In this document: piece after piece, positions 24,701 to 31,949 of the stretch
Layout of the letters: each line of letters opens with the position of its first letter
Position numbering within the stretch: position 1 is the first letter of the stretch
Virus record (IMG/VR): IMGVR_UViG_3300042376_000521
Span: 1 to 40,171 of that record
DNA from: a virus
Length of the DNA: 40,171 nt
Reading direction: 5' to 3' (one strand)
Notes under the pieces: model-generated
Databases searched by the model: none
Seen by the model: the letters and a program-made list of their open reading frames with translations, nothing else
What the model was told of the DNA's origin: nothing
Made by a program: the position numbers and the translations under genes

Positions 24701-25136
24701 CAACGTCAACGCTGAGACCTACGTGCGCGCAACGGACAACAACCCGAGCGCATCACCGACCTGGAGCGCATGGCAGCCGTTTGTTAATGGCATCACCCGC
24801 GGCCGCGGTTTCCAGTTCAAGGTGCTGGCCAGCACCGCAGATCCATCGCAGAACATCGTGCTCGAGGAGCTTGGCGTTGAGACCGAGCTGCAGCGCCGCA
24901 CCGAAACGCAACGCAACCTCACCACCAGTACCGCTGCCTATGCGGTCACCTTCCCCAATGCCTTCTATGCCACGCCCAGTATCGGCATTACAGCGCAGGA
25001 CATGAACCAAGGCGACTACTTCACGATCGGCAACGCGACACGGACTGGGTTCGAGGTTACCTTCAGGAATAGCGCGGGTAACATCGTATCTAGGACGTTC
25101 GACTACCAAGCGGTCGGCCACGGCCGGGAGATCTAA
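21714..25136 (+). CDS. Central tail tip / host specificity protein J
   Basis: 1140 residues, similar in size to lambda gpJ (1132). The N-terminus, after a Gly/Ser-rich lead, has DNLESEQTARIIDVLSEGEI and EGFPSARAY, typical of J. Domains continue as in the family: the hub region with YFNNTPLVR, PYINPFGQLLKIEG, the AEWCSDPAWILWDLLTSTRY segment, a phage tail domain III-like stretch EDATGITKFGVVKTEVSAF, fibronectin-III-like modules (about 680-880) and a C-terminal receptor-proximal part ending FDYQAVGHGREI. It forms the tail tip hub and contributes to receptor recognition. It directly abuts the fibre gene at 25137. Confidence 0.96.
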   Translation: MSDELIRGAGGAGGGKGGSGGGSGPSVEKDNLESEQTARIIDVLSEGEIEGFPSARAYARGSTEYNRALLKDIYFNNTPLVRADADATAPLTKEDYNFKSFIVEPRYGTQNQSYVPISDSIQQEEEVNVKVTKNQPVTRTITDPNVNGVRVTISVPQLQVYQEDGDIRGRSVRFRILVSYNGGPYINPFGQLLKIEGRTVDLYQERYRVDLTQPPPVSIRVERITDDAPQAGKETIVDEIYWASYTELIYAKLAYPNTAHVGIQIDAKQFSSIPQRSYRVRGIKVRIPSNATVNSADGSITYSGVWNGNFKAAEWCSDPAWILWDLLTSTRYGFGDHILTSQERQSFSGDASRLDKWTFYSASQYCNARVDSGLRDTSGNPILEPRFSCNVNIQTQEEAYKLINDMCSVFRAMPFWSSGALTIAQDRPADPSYIFNQSSVTEEGFTYSGSSIKTRHTVAVVSYLDLELRDIAYEVVEDATGITKFGVVKTEVSAFACTSRGQARRIGEWLLYSEQNETEVVSFTADLPSGQVVRPGQIIRVADPVRAGRYRAGRVVNATNTTVELDRTVGELFYDGLPATFDFNVILPDGTSQSISGINGTSLNNATVTLPTPLRLTPAPNSVWAIGTTGLRPSLWRVLTVQEQDGDTYGITGISYNPSKYDYIERDQPLQIRDVSQLDVPPPTPQNLVATEALYEANGSVLSKVIVSWRAVPSATRYQLRYRLSPNNWTTIQTTAPDYEILNSQVGTYDFELEALSAGLLRSATATASFNAVGKTAPPVTIPDLFIAPIDDRNAELYWPQSTDLDVRIGGEVQIRHSPLLVNADWSRSTQIVPAVAGSSTRKIVPLLEGTYLIRAKDSLGNESSGTASVIVDLPAPQNALLVQTYREDNTTPPFQGVATDMFYDTTEVGLALAGATLVDDLATNDDWDGIGLIDYAGGSKSSGSYEYTNTLDLGARFDLNLRRILKTRAFQPGDLIDYRSGNVDDWQDIDAANIGNVNAETYVRATDNNPSASPTWSAWQPFVNGITRGRGFQFKVLASTADPSQNIVLEELGVETELQRRTETQRNLTTSTAAYAVTFPNAFYATPSIGITAQDMNQGDYFTIGNATRTGFEVTFRNSAGNIVSRTFDYQAVGHGREI

Positions 25137-25922
25137 ATGGCTCAGGCAACCGACTACACACTGGCTAACCAGAGCGGCGCAAACTTCCGCGCTGAGCTGA
25201 ACACCATCCTCGCTGCAGCGGTCAGCTTCAACAGTGGCACGACCGAGCCGGCGACGATGTACGCCTACATGCCGTGGGTAGACACCGGCGTGTCGCCTGC
25301 ACTGCTGAAGATCCGCAATGGCGCCAACACGGCGTGGATCACGGTCGGTGATGTCACAGCAGCCAACCTCGGCCTGCTGACCAGCGCATCGGCAGCGAGC
25401 ACCTATCTGGCGCTGGCTGGTGGCACGCTGACTGGCGATCTGACGCTGGGCGCTGGCCGCAGCGTGGTGTTCGAGGGCGCGACGGATGATGCCTTTGAGA
25501 CGACGCTATCGGTCACGGATCCAACCGCTGACCGGACGATCACGCTGCCTAACGAGTCGCTGACCGTGGCGGGCCGTGACGTGGCGCAGACGTTCACAGG
25601 CGGCCAACGCGCTGGCCTGCAGACGCTGACCGATGGCGCCAGTATTGCGGTGGATTTTAGCCTGGCCAACAACTACTCAGTCACGCTCGGCGGCAACCGC
25701 ACCTTGGCCAACCCAACCAACCAAGTGGCAGGGCAGTCTGGCTCGATCTTCGTGGCGCAAGATGCGACCGGCAGCCGGACGCTGTCGTATTCGTCCGATT
25801 GGGAGTTTGCAGGTGGCACTGCTCCTACGCTGAGCACCGCTGCCAACGCCGTGGATCGCATCGACTACATCGTGCGCGCTAGCGGCTCCATCCACGCCAT
25901 CCTCACCAAGGCTTACAGCTGA
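25137..25922 (+). CDS. Tail fibre protein
   Basis: 261 residues. The N-terminal segment (ATDYTLANQSGANFRAELNT, then GTTEPATMYAYMPWVDTG and LLKIRNGANTAWITVGD) is a common phage fibre anchor module. It is followed by ALAGGTLTGDLTLGAGRSVV, a repeat unit shared by many side-tail fibres, and a beta-rich head ending HAILTKAYS. Directly downstream of J with no gap and overlapping the next fibre gene (TGATG), it probably mounts on J or the tail tip. Confidence 0.82.
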   Translation: MAQATDYTLANQSGANFRAELNTILAAAVSFNSGTTEPATMYAYMPWVDTGVSPALLKIRNGANTAWITVGDVTAANLGLLTSASAASTYLALAGGTLTGDLTLGAGRSVVFEGATDDAFETTLSVTDPTADRTITLPNESLTVAGRDVAQTFTGGQRAGLQTLTDGASIAVDFSLANNYSVTLGGNRTLANPTNQVAGQSGSIFVAQDATGSRTLSYSSDWEFAGGTAPTLSTAANAVDRIDYIVRASGSIHAILTKAYS

Positions 25923-28357
25923 TGCCTGTCTTTCATGATTCCGCTCTGATCGGCGCAGCTGGCGCTGCAGTAGGTGGGGGCGGGTATGCCATCGAGAGAA
26001 GCCTGCGGCTTAACGCACCCGACTCGGCGTACCTCAGCCGCACCCCCGCATCAGCCGGCAACCGTCGCACCTGGACCTGGGCGGGGTGGGTGAAGCGGAG
26101 TGGATTGGGGACGGAGCAATCACTTCTCTCATGTGGGACAAGCGCAAATAACAGCACTTTTGGACAGATTATCTTTGGGTCAGATAATACATTTCGGGTC
26201 AATGCCTATTCCACTACGTGGAGAGGAACGTCTGCTGTTTTTAGAGATACATCGGCATGGTATCACTTTGTTGTTGCATTTGACACGACACAGGCTACTG
26301 CTGCAAATCGCGTAAAAATCTACATTAATGGTATTGAAGTTACTGCGTTTGGACTCTATAGCGACCCAACGCAAAATACTGATTATGCTATCAACCAAGC
26401 AGTTCAACATACTATTGGTCGACATGACTTAGGAGGCGGCGGAAACTATTTTGACGGCTGCCTAGCCGACTGCTTCCTGATCGACGGCCAAGCCCTAGAC
26501 CCCACCAGCTTCGGTGAGTTCTCTGCCACCACCGGCGTGTGGATGCCTAAGGCGTTCTCGGGCGGCAGCTACGGCACCAATGGGTGGCAACTCAAGTTTG
26601 AGGACAATTCGTCTAACACCGCAACGACACTAGGGAAGGACACTTCTGGCAACGGCAATAACTGGACGCCGAACAACCTTTCAGTCACCGCTGGTGCAGG
26701 CAACGACAGCCTCGTAGACGTTCCCACTAACGGCAGCGAGGTTGATACAGGCGTGGGCGGGGAGGTGAGGGGAAATTATGCGGTGCTTAATCCGCTTAAT
26801 TACACAGGCACTGTAACGCTTAGCAATGGCAATTTAGATGCAACTGGTAGCAATGCCAACGCGTCATCAACCATCGCGCCTAGTTCTGGCAAGTGGTATG
26901 CAGAATTTTCTTTTTCTGCCATTGGCGCCGCTGTTGGATTTGTTGGAATCTCAAACAAGCTTAGCGCAGACGCGTTTTCGGGTGCAACTCAAACCTGGCA
27001 ACTTAACTACACCAATACGGGCAAACTAGAGAATGCTGGCAGTCAATCAAATGTCAGTACGTTTACAACTGGAGACATCATTGGTGTTGCTTTTGACTGC
27101 TCAAATGGTCAAGCAACATTCTACAAGAATGGATCAAGCGTAGGAACAATCACTGGCTCTGCTTTTGTGGGCGTTCCCGTCTTGGTTGGCGCAGGCGCTG
27201 GTGGTGCAGCGGGCACAAACACTTTCACTGCCAACTATGGCGCTCGCAGTTTCGCCTACACCGCCCCCAGCGGCTTCAAGGCGCTATGCACGGCAAACCT
27301 GCCGGCGCCAGTAGTCACAAAGCCTAGTGATGCGTTCGATGTAACTCTTTATACCGGAAACAGCACAGACAATAGAGCAATCACTGGACTCGGTTTTTCT
27401 CCAGATCTTGTCTGGTTTGGTCCACGCTCTCAGTCCGGTCAAGACAAAGTTATTTGCGACAGCGTAAGGGGAGTTCAAAAGGCACTATTCAGCAATCAAA
27501 CCTACGTTGAGGCCGACCCTGCGCTTTATGGTTCTGTTGGCAGTTTTGACGCCAACGGTTTTACAATTAAGAAGGGCACTGATGCCACGTTTGGCTTCCA
27601 TCAAGTCAACCTAAATAGCAGCACCTACGCCGCCTGGTGCTGGGACGCCGGCAGCTCCACCGTCACGAACAACACCGGCACCATCACAGGCGCTCAGGTG
27701 AGAGCCAACGCATCGGCCGGCACATCCGTGGTTGCTTATACCGGTAACGGCACCAGCGGCGCCACGGTCGGTCATGGTCTTGGTGCTGCACCGGGCTTGA
27801 TCATCGTCAAAAAGCGCAGCGCAGCAGATGATTGGGTGGTCTATCACTCGGCACTTGGTGCCACCAAATACCTTTGGCTCCATGCCACAAACGCCGAGCA
27901 AACTGGCACCAGCCGCTGGAATGACACAGCACCCACCAGTACTGTGTTCAGCCTTGGCAACAACAGTAGCGTCAACGGTAACGCCAGTACATTTATCGCC
28001 TACTGCTTCGCCCCAGTAGCCGGGTACTCTAGTTTCGGCAGTTACAGTGCAAATGGGTCGAGCGATGGGCCCATGATATTCACAAACTTCCGCCCGAGGT
28101 TTGTCATGGTTAAGCAGACAAATGCCAGCGGTCAAGGCTGGTTCATGCTTGATAGCAGTCGCTCTCCGTATAACGTATCCACAACCTATTTGCTTGCCCA
28201 GAGCGGCAACGCGGAGGCGTCGGGGTATGTAGATATGGACTTCTTGTCCAATGGATTCAAGATTCGCAGCGCTGACGGGGCTGTAAATGCTTCTGGCGGA
28301 ACGTATGTCTACTGTGCATTTGCCGAATCACCCTTCCAATACGCCCGCGCACGCTGA
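25922..28357 (+). CDS. Large LamG/SPRY-containing receptor-binding fibre protein
   Basis: 811 residues. Residues about 40-190 read as a LamG/concanavalin-like domain (WTWAGWVKRSGLG, WYHFVVAFDTTQATAANRVK, YINGIEV, FDGCLADCFLIDGQALDP). A conserved phage linker (DTSGNGNNWTPNNLSVTAG) leads to a SPRY-like domain at about 310-430 (GKWYAEFSFSAIG, VGFVGISNK, IGVAFDCSNGQATFYKNGSS). The rest (about 450-811) holds repeated beta modules (DVTLYTGNSTDNRAITGLGF, VVAYTGNGTSGATVGHGLG) seen in cyanophage fibres. Such arrays bind surface glycans. Several patches (about 26100-26450, 26800-27200, 27330-27600) are clearly AT-richer than neighbouring genes, suggesting recent exchange of receptor-binding segments. 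Confidence 0.82.
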   Translation: MPVFHDSALIGAAGAAVGGGGYAIERSLRLNAPDSAYLSRTPASAGNRRTWTWAGWVKRSGLGTEQSLLSCGTSANNSTFGQIIFGSDNTFRVNAYSTTWRGTSAVFRDTSAWYHFVVAFDTTQATAANRVKIYINGIEVTAFGLYSDPTQNTDYAINQAVQHTIGRHDLGGGGNYFDGCLADCFLIDGQALDPTSFGEFSATTGVWMPKAFSGGSYGTNGWQLKFEDNSSNTATTLGKDTSGNGNNWTPNNLSVTAGAGNDSLVDVPTNGSEVDTGVGGEVRGNYAVLNPLNYTGTVTLSNGNLDATGSNANASSTIAPSSGKWYAEFSFSAIGAAVGFVGISNKLSADAFSGATQTWQLNYTNTGKLENAGSQSNVSTFTTGDIIGVAFDCSNGQATFYKNGSSVGTITGSAFVGVPVLVGAGAGGAAGTNTFTANYGARSFAYTAPSGFKALCTANLPAPVVTKPSDAFDVTLYTGNSTDNRAITGLGFSPDLVWFGPRSQSGQDKVICDSVRGVQKALFSNQTYVEADPALYGSVGSFDANGFTIKKGTDATFGFHQVNLNSSTYAAWCWDAGSSTVTNNTGTITGAQVRANASAGTSVVAYTGNGTSGATVGHGLGAAPGLIIVKKRSAADDWVVYHSALGATKYLWLHATNAEQTGTSRWNDTAPTSTVFSLGNNSSVNGNASTFIAYCFAPVAGYSSFGSYSANGSSDGPMIFTNFRPRFVMVKQTNASGQGWFMLDSSRSPYNVSTTYLLAQSGNAEASGYVDMDFLSNGFKIRSADGAVNASGGTYVYCAFAESPFQYARAR

Positions 28358-28361
28358 CCGG

Positions 28362-28369
28362 GCTAACCT
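28362..28369 (+). promoter_or_regulatory. Candidate promoter -10 box GCTAACCT
   Basis: TAACCT fits TANNNT and the octamer differs by one base from those at 11173 and 12988. It lies 20 nt before ATG 28390, just after the large fibre gene stop. Confidence 0.35.
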
Positions 28370-28389
28370 GCACATACGGACCTAGACCC

Positions 28390-28917
28390 ATGCCCTACGT
28401 CGCACACGGCCGCACCCTCCCGCTCGATACCCCTTTTGAGCTGGATAGTGTGCGTTATCCCGCCAACTGGCTCAGGCTCAGCACTCAGGCGGATCGCAAC
28501 GCAGCTGGCATTACATGGGAGCCGGACCCCGATCCATACGATCAACGGTTCTACTGGGGCTATGACGCCGAGGGCAACCTGATCCCCAAGGATCACACCC
28601 AACTCGTTGAGCAGTGGACACAGCAGACGCGCCACACCGCCAACACGCTGCTGCAGCCGACTGACTGGATCATCATCCGCGAGGCGGACAACGGCAAAGA
28701 AGCCGATCCGCTTATCAAAATCTGGCGGCAGGATGTGCGCTTCGCTGCCGGCGACAAGATCACCGCCATCGGTGCCACCCTCGACACGCCCGAGCTGGCT
28801 GCCTACATTACCGGCGCCGACTACCCAGCCTGGCCCAGTGATCCCTACGCTCCTGCTCAGCCTGCTCCTACTGATGGGGTGGAGCCTGTTGTCGATGGCG
28901 TCACTAGCGGATTCTGA
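28390..28917 (+). CDS. Possible tail fibre assembly/cap protein
   Basis: 175 residues, no firm family. It opens with a strand-rich part (GRTLPLDTPFELDSVRYPAN) and WLRLSTQADRNAAGI, followed by DQRFYWGYDAEGNLIPKDH. A helical stretch QLVEQWTQQTRHTANTLLQP leads into TDWIIIREADNGK, which resembles DUF4376/tail-fibre-assembly-like proteins that follow fibre genes. The C-terminus is Pro/Ala-rich (AQPAPTDG). Position after the receptor-binding fibre supports a chaperone or fibre-tip role; this is inference. Confidence 0.6.
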   Translation: MPYVAHGRTLPLDTPFELDSVRYPANWLRLSTQADRNAAGITWEPDPDPYDQRFYWGYDAEGNLIPKDHTQLVEQWTQQTRHTANTLLQPTDWIIIREADNGKEADPLIKIWRQDVRFAAGDKITAIGATLDTPELAAYITGADYPAWPSDPYAPAQPAPTDGVEPVVDGVTSGF

Positions 28918-28923
28918 CGACTG

Positions 28924-29061
28924 ATGGCAGTTCGCAGCAAGACGGGAACCGCACGGATCGAACACCAACCCGGCCCGCCCAAGACAACACGACAGGGCTA
29001 CGGTCAGCGCAGCAGGCCACGGCGCCGCGGGCGAAAGCCATTACGGGGACAGGGGCGCTAG
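28924..29061 (+). CDS. Small highly basic protein with TRQGxG and RGQG motifs
   Basis: 45 residues, strongly basic, no predicted fold. Key features are SKTGTARIEHQPGPPK, TTRQGYGQRS and a C-terminal RKPLRGQGR. From memory, very similar tiny proteins (TRQG-x-G ... RGQGK/R) occur in many marine and freshwater cyanophages and other aquatic phages, function unknown. The charge suggests nucleic acid or polyanion binding. It starts 6 nt after the preceding stop and is close to the lysis genes. Confidence 0.6.
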   Translation: MAVRSKTGTARIEHQPGPPKTTRQGYGQRSRPRRRGRKPLRGQGR

Positions 29062-29074
29062 CTACGATGTAGCT
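29060..29074 (+). promoter_or_regulatory. Dyad AGCTAC-GAT-GTAGCT with TACGAT box before the lysis genes
   Basis: AGCTAC (29060-29065) and GTAGCT (29069-29074) form a perfect 6-bp-arm inverted repeat. TACGAT inside it fits a TANNNT -10. It lies 16 nt before ATG 29091 of the first lysis-region gene and could control lysis timing. Confidence 0.35.
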
Positions 29075-29090
29075 GAGCCAAGACGCACCG

Positions 29091-29324
29091 ATGACGGAGG
29101 ACACCAAAACCGTTAGCGGCGTCTTCGCGGCGTCTCTTCCGGCAGCCCTAGCAGCAGGCATGGTCGCCATTGGGGCGCTCCTGATCTCGATGCAGGTGCA
29201 GTCCGCACGGATCGAGGCCACCATTGTGCAGATGGCCAAATCAGTGGATGAGCTAAAGACTGACGCTCGCGCTGAGATGGCCGATCTCGACAAGCGCGTG
29301 CGCGCACTTGAATTGCGCGACTAA
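29091..29324 (+). CDS. Small membrane protein with coiled coil, possible lysis accessory
   Basis: 77 residues. One hydrophobic segment at about 10-33 (GVFAASLPAALAAGMVAIGA and on) is followed by a charged helical coil (SARIEATIVQMAKSVDELKT ... LDKRVRALE). This one-TM-plus-coil plan resembles XhlA-like or holin-accessory proteins. It stands at the head of the lysis group, 15 nt before the second membrane protein. Confidence 0.65.
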   Translation: MTEDTKTVSGVFAASLPAALAAGMVAIGALLISMQVQSARIEATIVQMAKSVDELKTDARAEMADLDKRVRALELRD

Positions 29325-29339
29325 CTTAGGAGCAACGGC

Positions 29340-29498
29340 ATGAATGCTATGAGCGCTGAACACATTGCTGCGATCGCCATCATTGTGGCTGCCGGCTCTG
29401 AATTGATTGCACTTAGCCCGCTCAAGTCCAACAGCTGGATTCAGCTGCTGTTGACCGCTGCACAAATGGCGTTCCCAAAGAAACCCGCCGGTCGCTGA
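29340..29498 (+). CDS. Small hydrophobic protein, possible holin
   Basis: 52 residues, too short for default gene callers. A hydrophobic helix (HIAAIAIIVAAGSELIALS) and a second amphipathic or hydrophobic stretch (WIQLLLTAAQMAF) precede a basic end (PKKPAGR). AGGAG 6-7 nt before the ATG is a good ribosome site. Its place directly before the endolysin (stop 29498, endolysin start 29502) is the classic holin position. Similar short proteins occur beside endolysins in cyanophages as far as I recall. Confidence 0.6.
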   Translation: MNAMSAEHIAAIAIIVAAGSELIALSPLKSNSWIQLLLTAAQMAFPKKPAGR

Positions 29499-29501
29499 AC
29501 A

Positions 29502-30584
29502 ATGGCCAACGCAGCCCCAATCTCGCTAGAGCAGCTCTTCAGGTTCTACAAGGGGTTGCCACACCAGGCAGCAGCGATCGGCCAGCTGGAGCAGGATCTG
29601 GCCGTCAACGGATACGCCGCAGCAATGCGCCGCGATCGGGCATGGTTTCAGACTTGGAGCCAAGACGGCAAGCAGGCGGACTTGGCAGCCGCGCTGAAAC
29701 TGATCAAAGACTTCGAGGGTTGTCACCTCGACGCCTACCCCGATCCGCTCAGCGGCGGCGCACCGTGGACGATCGGTTACGGAACGACGCGCTACAGCGA
29801 CGGCAGACCCGTCAGCAAAGGCGACAGGATCAACGCGGTCGAGGCTGACCTGCTGTTGCGGCAGGAGGTGGATCGAATCGCCGCCAAACTGCGCAGCGCT
29901 GTGCCCTTCTGGATTGAGATGGCGGATCACCAGAAGTGCGCGCTGATCAGCTTCGCCTACAACCTCGGTTCAGCGTTCTACGGCGCCAAGGGATTCGAGA
30001 CCATCAGCAAGCGGCTGCGCGAAAAGGACTGGGCCGGTGTGCCCGATGTCCTGCTGCTCTACCGCAACCCCGGCACCAACGTCGAGGCCGGCCTCAAGCG
30101 GCGCCGCATTGCAGAGGGCGACCTATGGGGCCGCGAGCGGCAGACCACCGGACCGATCTCAGCGATGTTCACGCCTGAGTCGCCCTTCAGCCAGAAGATC
30201 ACGCCGCACATCACCGCGGGTGAGTTTGCGATCGGCCAAGAAGCAAGGCGCTTCGATCATCAGCACCAGTGCGACACGGCGCTGAGGCTGGCGCAGTTTC
30301 TTGAGAAGGTGCGCGCGCAGTTCGGTGGCCGCCCGGTGGTGATCACCTCCGGCTACCGGCCGCCAGCCGTGAACCGCTCGGTGGGTGGCGCCAGCAGCTC
30401 CGAGCACCTCTACGACGGCATCGGCGTGGGTGCGGTGGACTTTTTCGTTGATGGCGCGGACATCAACGCCGTGCAGGCATGGTGCGACAAGAACTGGCCG
30501 CACTCGCTCGGGTACGGCGCACCTAAAGGCTTCGTGCATTGCGGCATCCGAAAAGGCGCGCCTAGAGTCCGCTGGGATTACTGA
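29502..30584 (+). CDS. Two-domain endolysin: GH24 lysozyme plus M15 peptidase
   Basis: 360 residues. After a helical lead, residues about 60-210 form a T4-type (GH24) muramidase with the triad-like Glu72 (KDFEGCHLDAY), Asp81 and Thr90 (PWTIGYGT). Residues about 232-360 form an M15-type zinc peptidase: His302 (SSEHLYDG), Asp313 (GAVDFF) and His346 (GFVHCGIR), with SGYRPPAVNRSVGGASS before them. One enzyme would cut both the glycan and the peptide of the cell wall. No signal peptide is seen, so release depends on a holin, consistent with the two small membrane proteins just upstream. Confidence 0.94.
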   Translation: MANAAPISLEQLFRFYKGLPHQAAAIGQLEQDLAVNGYAAAMRRDRAWFQTWSQDGKQADLAAALKLIKDFEGCHLDAYPDPLSGGAPWTIGYGTTRYSDGRPVSKGDRINAVEADLLLRQEVDRIAAKLRSAVPFWIEMADHQKCALISFAYNLGSAFYGAKGFETISKRLREKDWAGVPDVLLLYRNPGTNVEAGLKRRRIAEGDLWGRERQTTGPISAMFTPESPFSQKITPHITAGEFAIGQEARRFDHQHQCDTALRLAQFLEKVRAQFGGRPVVITSGYRPPAVNRSVGGASSSEHLYDGIGVGAVDFFVDGADINAVQAWCDKNWPHSLGYGAPKGFVHCGIRKGAPRVRWDY

Positions 30585-30592
30585 ACAGCTGG

Positions 30593-31108
30593 ATGCCACT
30601 GCCCGATTACGACATTCACGAGCTTTGCAAGCGCCACGCGATGGTGGTGCCGTTCGATCCTGATCTGGTCAACCCGGCCAGCATCGATGTGCTGCTGGGC
30701 GATCGGATCATGATCGAGGTGGCGGAATCACCGCAGCTGCAGATCCACGGCATTGCCGGCCACACCGCCGAGGATCCGTACTGGCTGCAGCCGGGTGAGT
30801 TCTGCTTGGCAGAAACGCGCGAAATCTTCAACCTGCCGGACTGCATCGCCGCGCAGTTCGTGCTGAAGTCCAGCCGCGCACGCGAAGGCCTCGAGCACCT
30901 GCTCGCCGGCTGGTGCGATCCAGGCTGGCATGGCAGCCGCTTGACGCTGGAGCTGATCAACGCGCGCAAGATGCACCCGGTTGCGATCTGGCCCGGCATG
31001 AAGATCGGCCAGATGGTGTTCCACAAGATGGAAGGCATCCCCGGCCGCAGTTATGCGGTGACCGGCCGCTACAACGGCGATGTGGCGGTGACAGCCAGCA
31101 AGGGCTAG
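30593..31108 (+). CDS. dcd: dCTP deaminase
   Basis: 171 residues. The family signature is clear: a trimeric dUTPase-like fold with LVNPASIDVLLGD near residues 25-37, QPGEFCLAET (66-75), KSSRAREGL (92-100), DPGWHGSRLTLELIN (109-123) holding the candidate catalytic Glu120, and GMKIGQMVF (135-143). It converts dCTP to dUTP (or to dUMP if bifunctional), feeding thymidylate synthesis. It follows the endolysin by 8 nt and ends in a 4-nt overlap with a gene on the other strand. Confidence 0.93.
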   Translation: MPLPDYDIHELCKRHAMVVPFDPDLVNPASIDVLLGDRIMIEVAESPQLQIHGIAGHTAEDPYWLQPGEFCLAETREIFNLPDCIAAQFVLKSSRAREGLEHLLAGWCDPGWHGSRLTLELINARKMHPVAIWPGMKIGQMVFHKMEGIPGRSYAVTGRYNGDVAVTASKG

Positions 31109-31293
31109 CCCGTTATCGGGTGGCGAAGCGGCGCCATACGCTGGCGGTGGATGCGACCAGGTGCTTCAGCCGGATCATCCAGCGGGATCAAGGTGTAGTC
31201 GTCGCAGCCGTGGCTCTCGGCGAAGTGCTGCGCGCCGATGTGGGTGGCGAACGGCCCGACGTGCCACGGGCCGATGCGGAGGATGTACTGCAT
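31105..31293 (-). CDS. Small hypothetical protein
   Basis: 62 residues, read leftward, convergent with dCTP deaminase (4-nt stop overlap). It begins MQYILRIGPWHVGPFATHIG and continues AQHFAESHGCDDYTLIPLDD, a compact alpha/beta pattern like many short early phage proteins, then a basic tail. No function recognised. The next leftward gene ends 39 nt upstream, with a strong stem-loop between. Confidence 0.6.
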   Translation of the reverse strand: MQYILRIGPWHVGPFATHIGAQHFAESHGCDDYTLIPLDDPAEAPGRIHRQRMAPLRHPITG

Positions 31294-31306
31294 GGTGGTG
31301 AGGTTA

Positions 31307-31324
31307 GGGGCGCCGGAGCGCCCC
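31307..31324. other. Perfect 7-bp stem-loop between two leftward genes
   Basis: GGGGCGC (31307-31313) pairs with GCGCCCC (31318-31324) around a 4-nt loop. There is no T-tract on either side, so it is a weak candidate for intrinsic termination but may attenuate or stabilise the leftward transcript. Confidence 0.5.
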
Positions 31325-31332
31325 GGTGCAGG

Positions 31333-31629
31333 TCAAGCGGCTAGCGCCTTGAGAATTGCAGCCAGACTCGACTGTTTGCCGTTAAGCGTCAGGCGAACCG
31401 TCATGCCCCAGCCCCCAGCTCCGATGCAAGACTCGCCAATCGTGCAGCCAACGGTGTAGCCGTTAGAGCCAGCGGTGCGGCCGTTCAGGTGGAAGTACCG
31501 AGCGCCGTTGCGAGATGGACGGCCGCGGCCTGCAGGCCGGCATTCCCGCTTGAACGCTTCAATGTCGCGCTTCAGGCTTGCAGGAGTGGAGTCCTGGTGG
31601 GTTTCGTAGATGTGCTGAGCGGTGGCCAT
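31333..31629 (-). CDS. Hypothetical protein, possible DNA-associated
   Basis: 98 residues from ATG 31629; the longer frame upstream runs through a promoter-like TATAGT and is not favoured. The N-terminus is helical (TAQHIYETHQDSTPASLKRD, IEAFKREC), the middle is basic and Gly-rich (RPAGRGRPSRNG), and the C-terminus reads as beta strands (YTVGCTIGESCIG, GMTVRLTLNGK). No family recognised. It lies divergent from the rightward gene at 31764. Confidence 0.55.
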   Translation of the reverse strand: MATAQHIYETHQDSTPASLKRDIEAFKRECRPAGRGRPSRNGARYFHLNGRTAGSNGYTVGCTIGESCIGAGGWGMTVRLTLNGKQSSLAAILKALAA

Positions 31630-31653
31630 GGGTGAAGTGGCGTTGATGTGCGA

Positions 31654-31740
31654 ACTATACCCCGCCAACGGTGCACCCTGCGCTGATCGGGCAGCCCGTT
31701 CACAATCCGTCACAAGCCTGTCACTGTTCCCGTCGCTACC
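31654..31740. promoter_or_regulatory. Divergent control region with phased TCAC repeats
   Basis: For the leftward gene, TATAGT (reverse complement of 31654-31659) is a good -10. ACCCCGCCAAC at 31659-31669 recurs at 35962-35972. On the rightward side, TTCACAA (31699), GTCACAA (31709) and GTCACTG (31720) repeat at 10- and 11-bp spacing, one helical turn, followed by CGTCGCTACC (31731-31740). This fits an activator or repressor array serving the 31764 gene. Confidence 0.4.
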
Positions 31741-31763
31741 GTGGCACCAGCGGCGGCCAGCCC

Positions 31764-31949
31764 ATGCGGGCGTTCTACCTGGAGATCTCCGCCAAGCTCA
31801 TCGTCCGATCCAACGCCGACCCCGACGACCTGCCAGCTGAGATCTACTCACGCATGGCCGAGTTCATCCCGTCCGATGACGACATCATCGACATCGAGGT
31901 GAACGCTGTCCCCCTGCCGCCGGACCTCTGTGGATCAGCATCACATTGA
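31764..31949 (+). CDS. Small hypothetical protein
   Basis: 61 residues from ATG 31764, chosen because upstream in-frame starts lie in the control region. MRAFYLEISAKLIVRSNADP, then DDLPAEIYSRMAEFIPSDDD and IIDIEVNAVPLPPD read as a beta-alpha-beta fold. Unknown function. It overlaps the HNH gene by 20 nt and is presumably co-transcribed with it. Confidence 0.6.
   Translation: MRAFYLEISAKLIVRSNADPDDLPAEIYSRMAEFIPSDDDIIDIEVNAVPLPPDLCGSASH

Noticed and set aside
31102-31120. Overlapping palindromes GGGCTAGCCC and CCCG-TTAT-CGGG between convergent genes
   Set aside because: Short stems with no T-tract on either strand, so not called a terminator.
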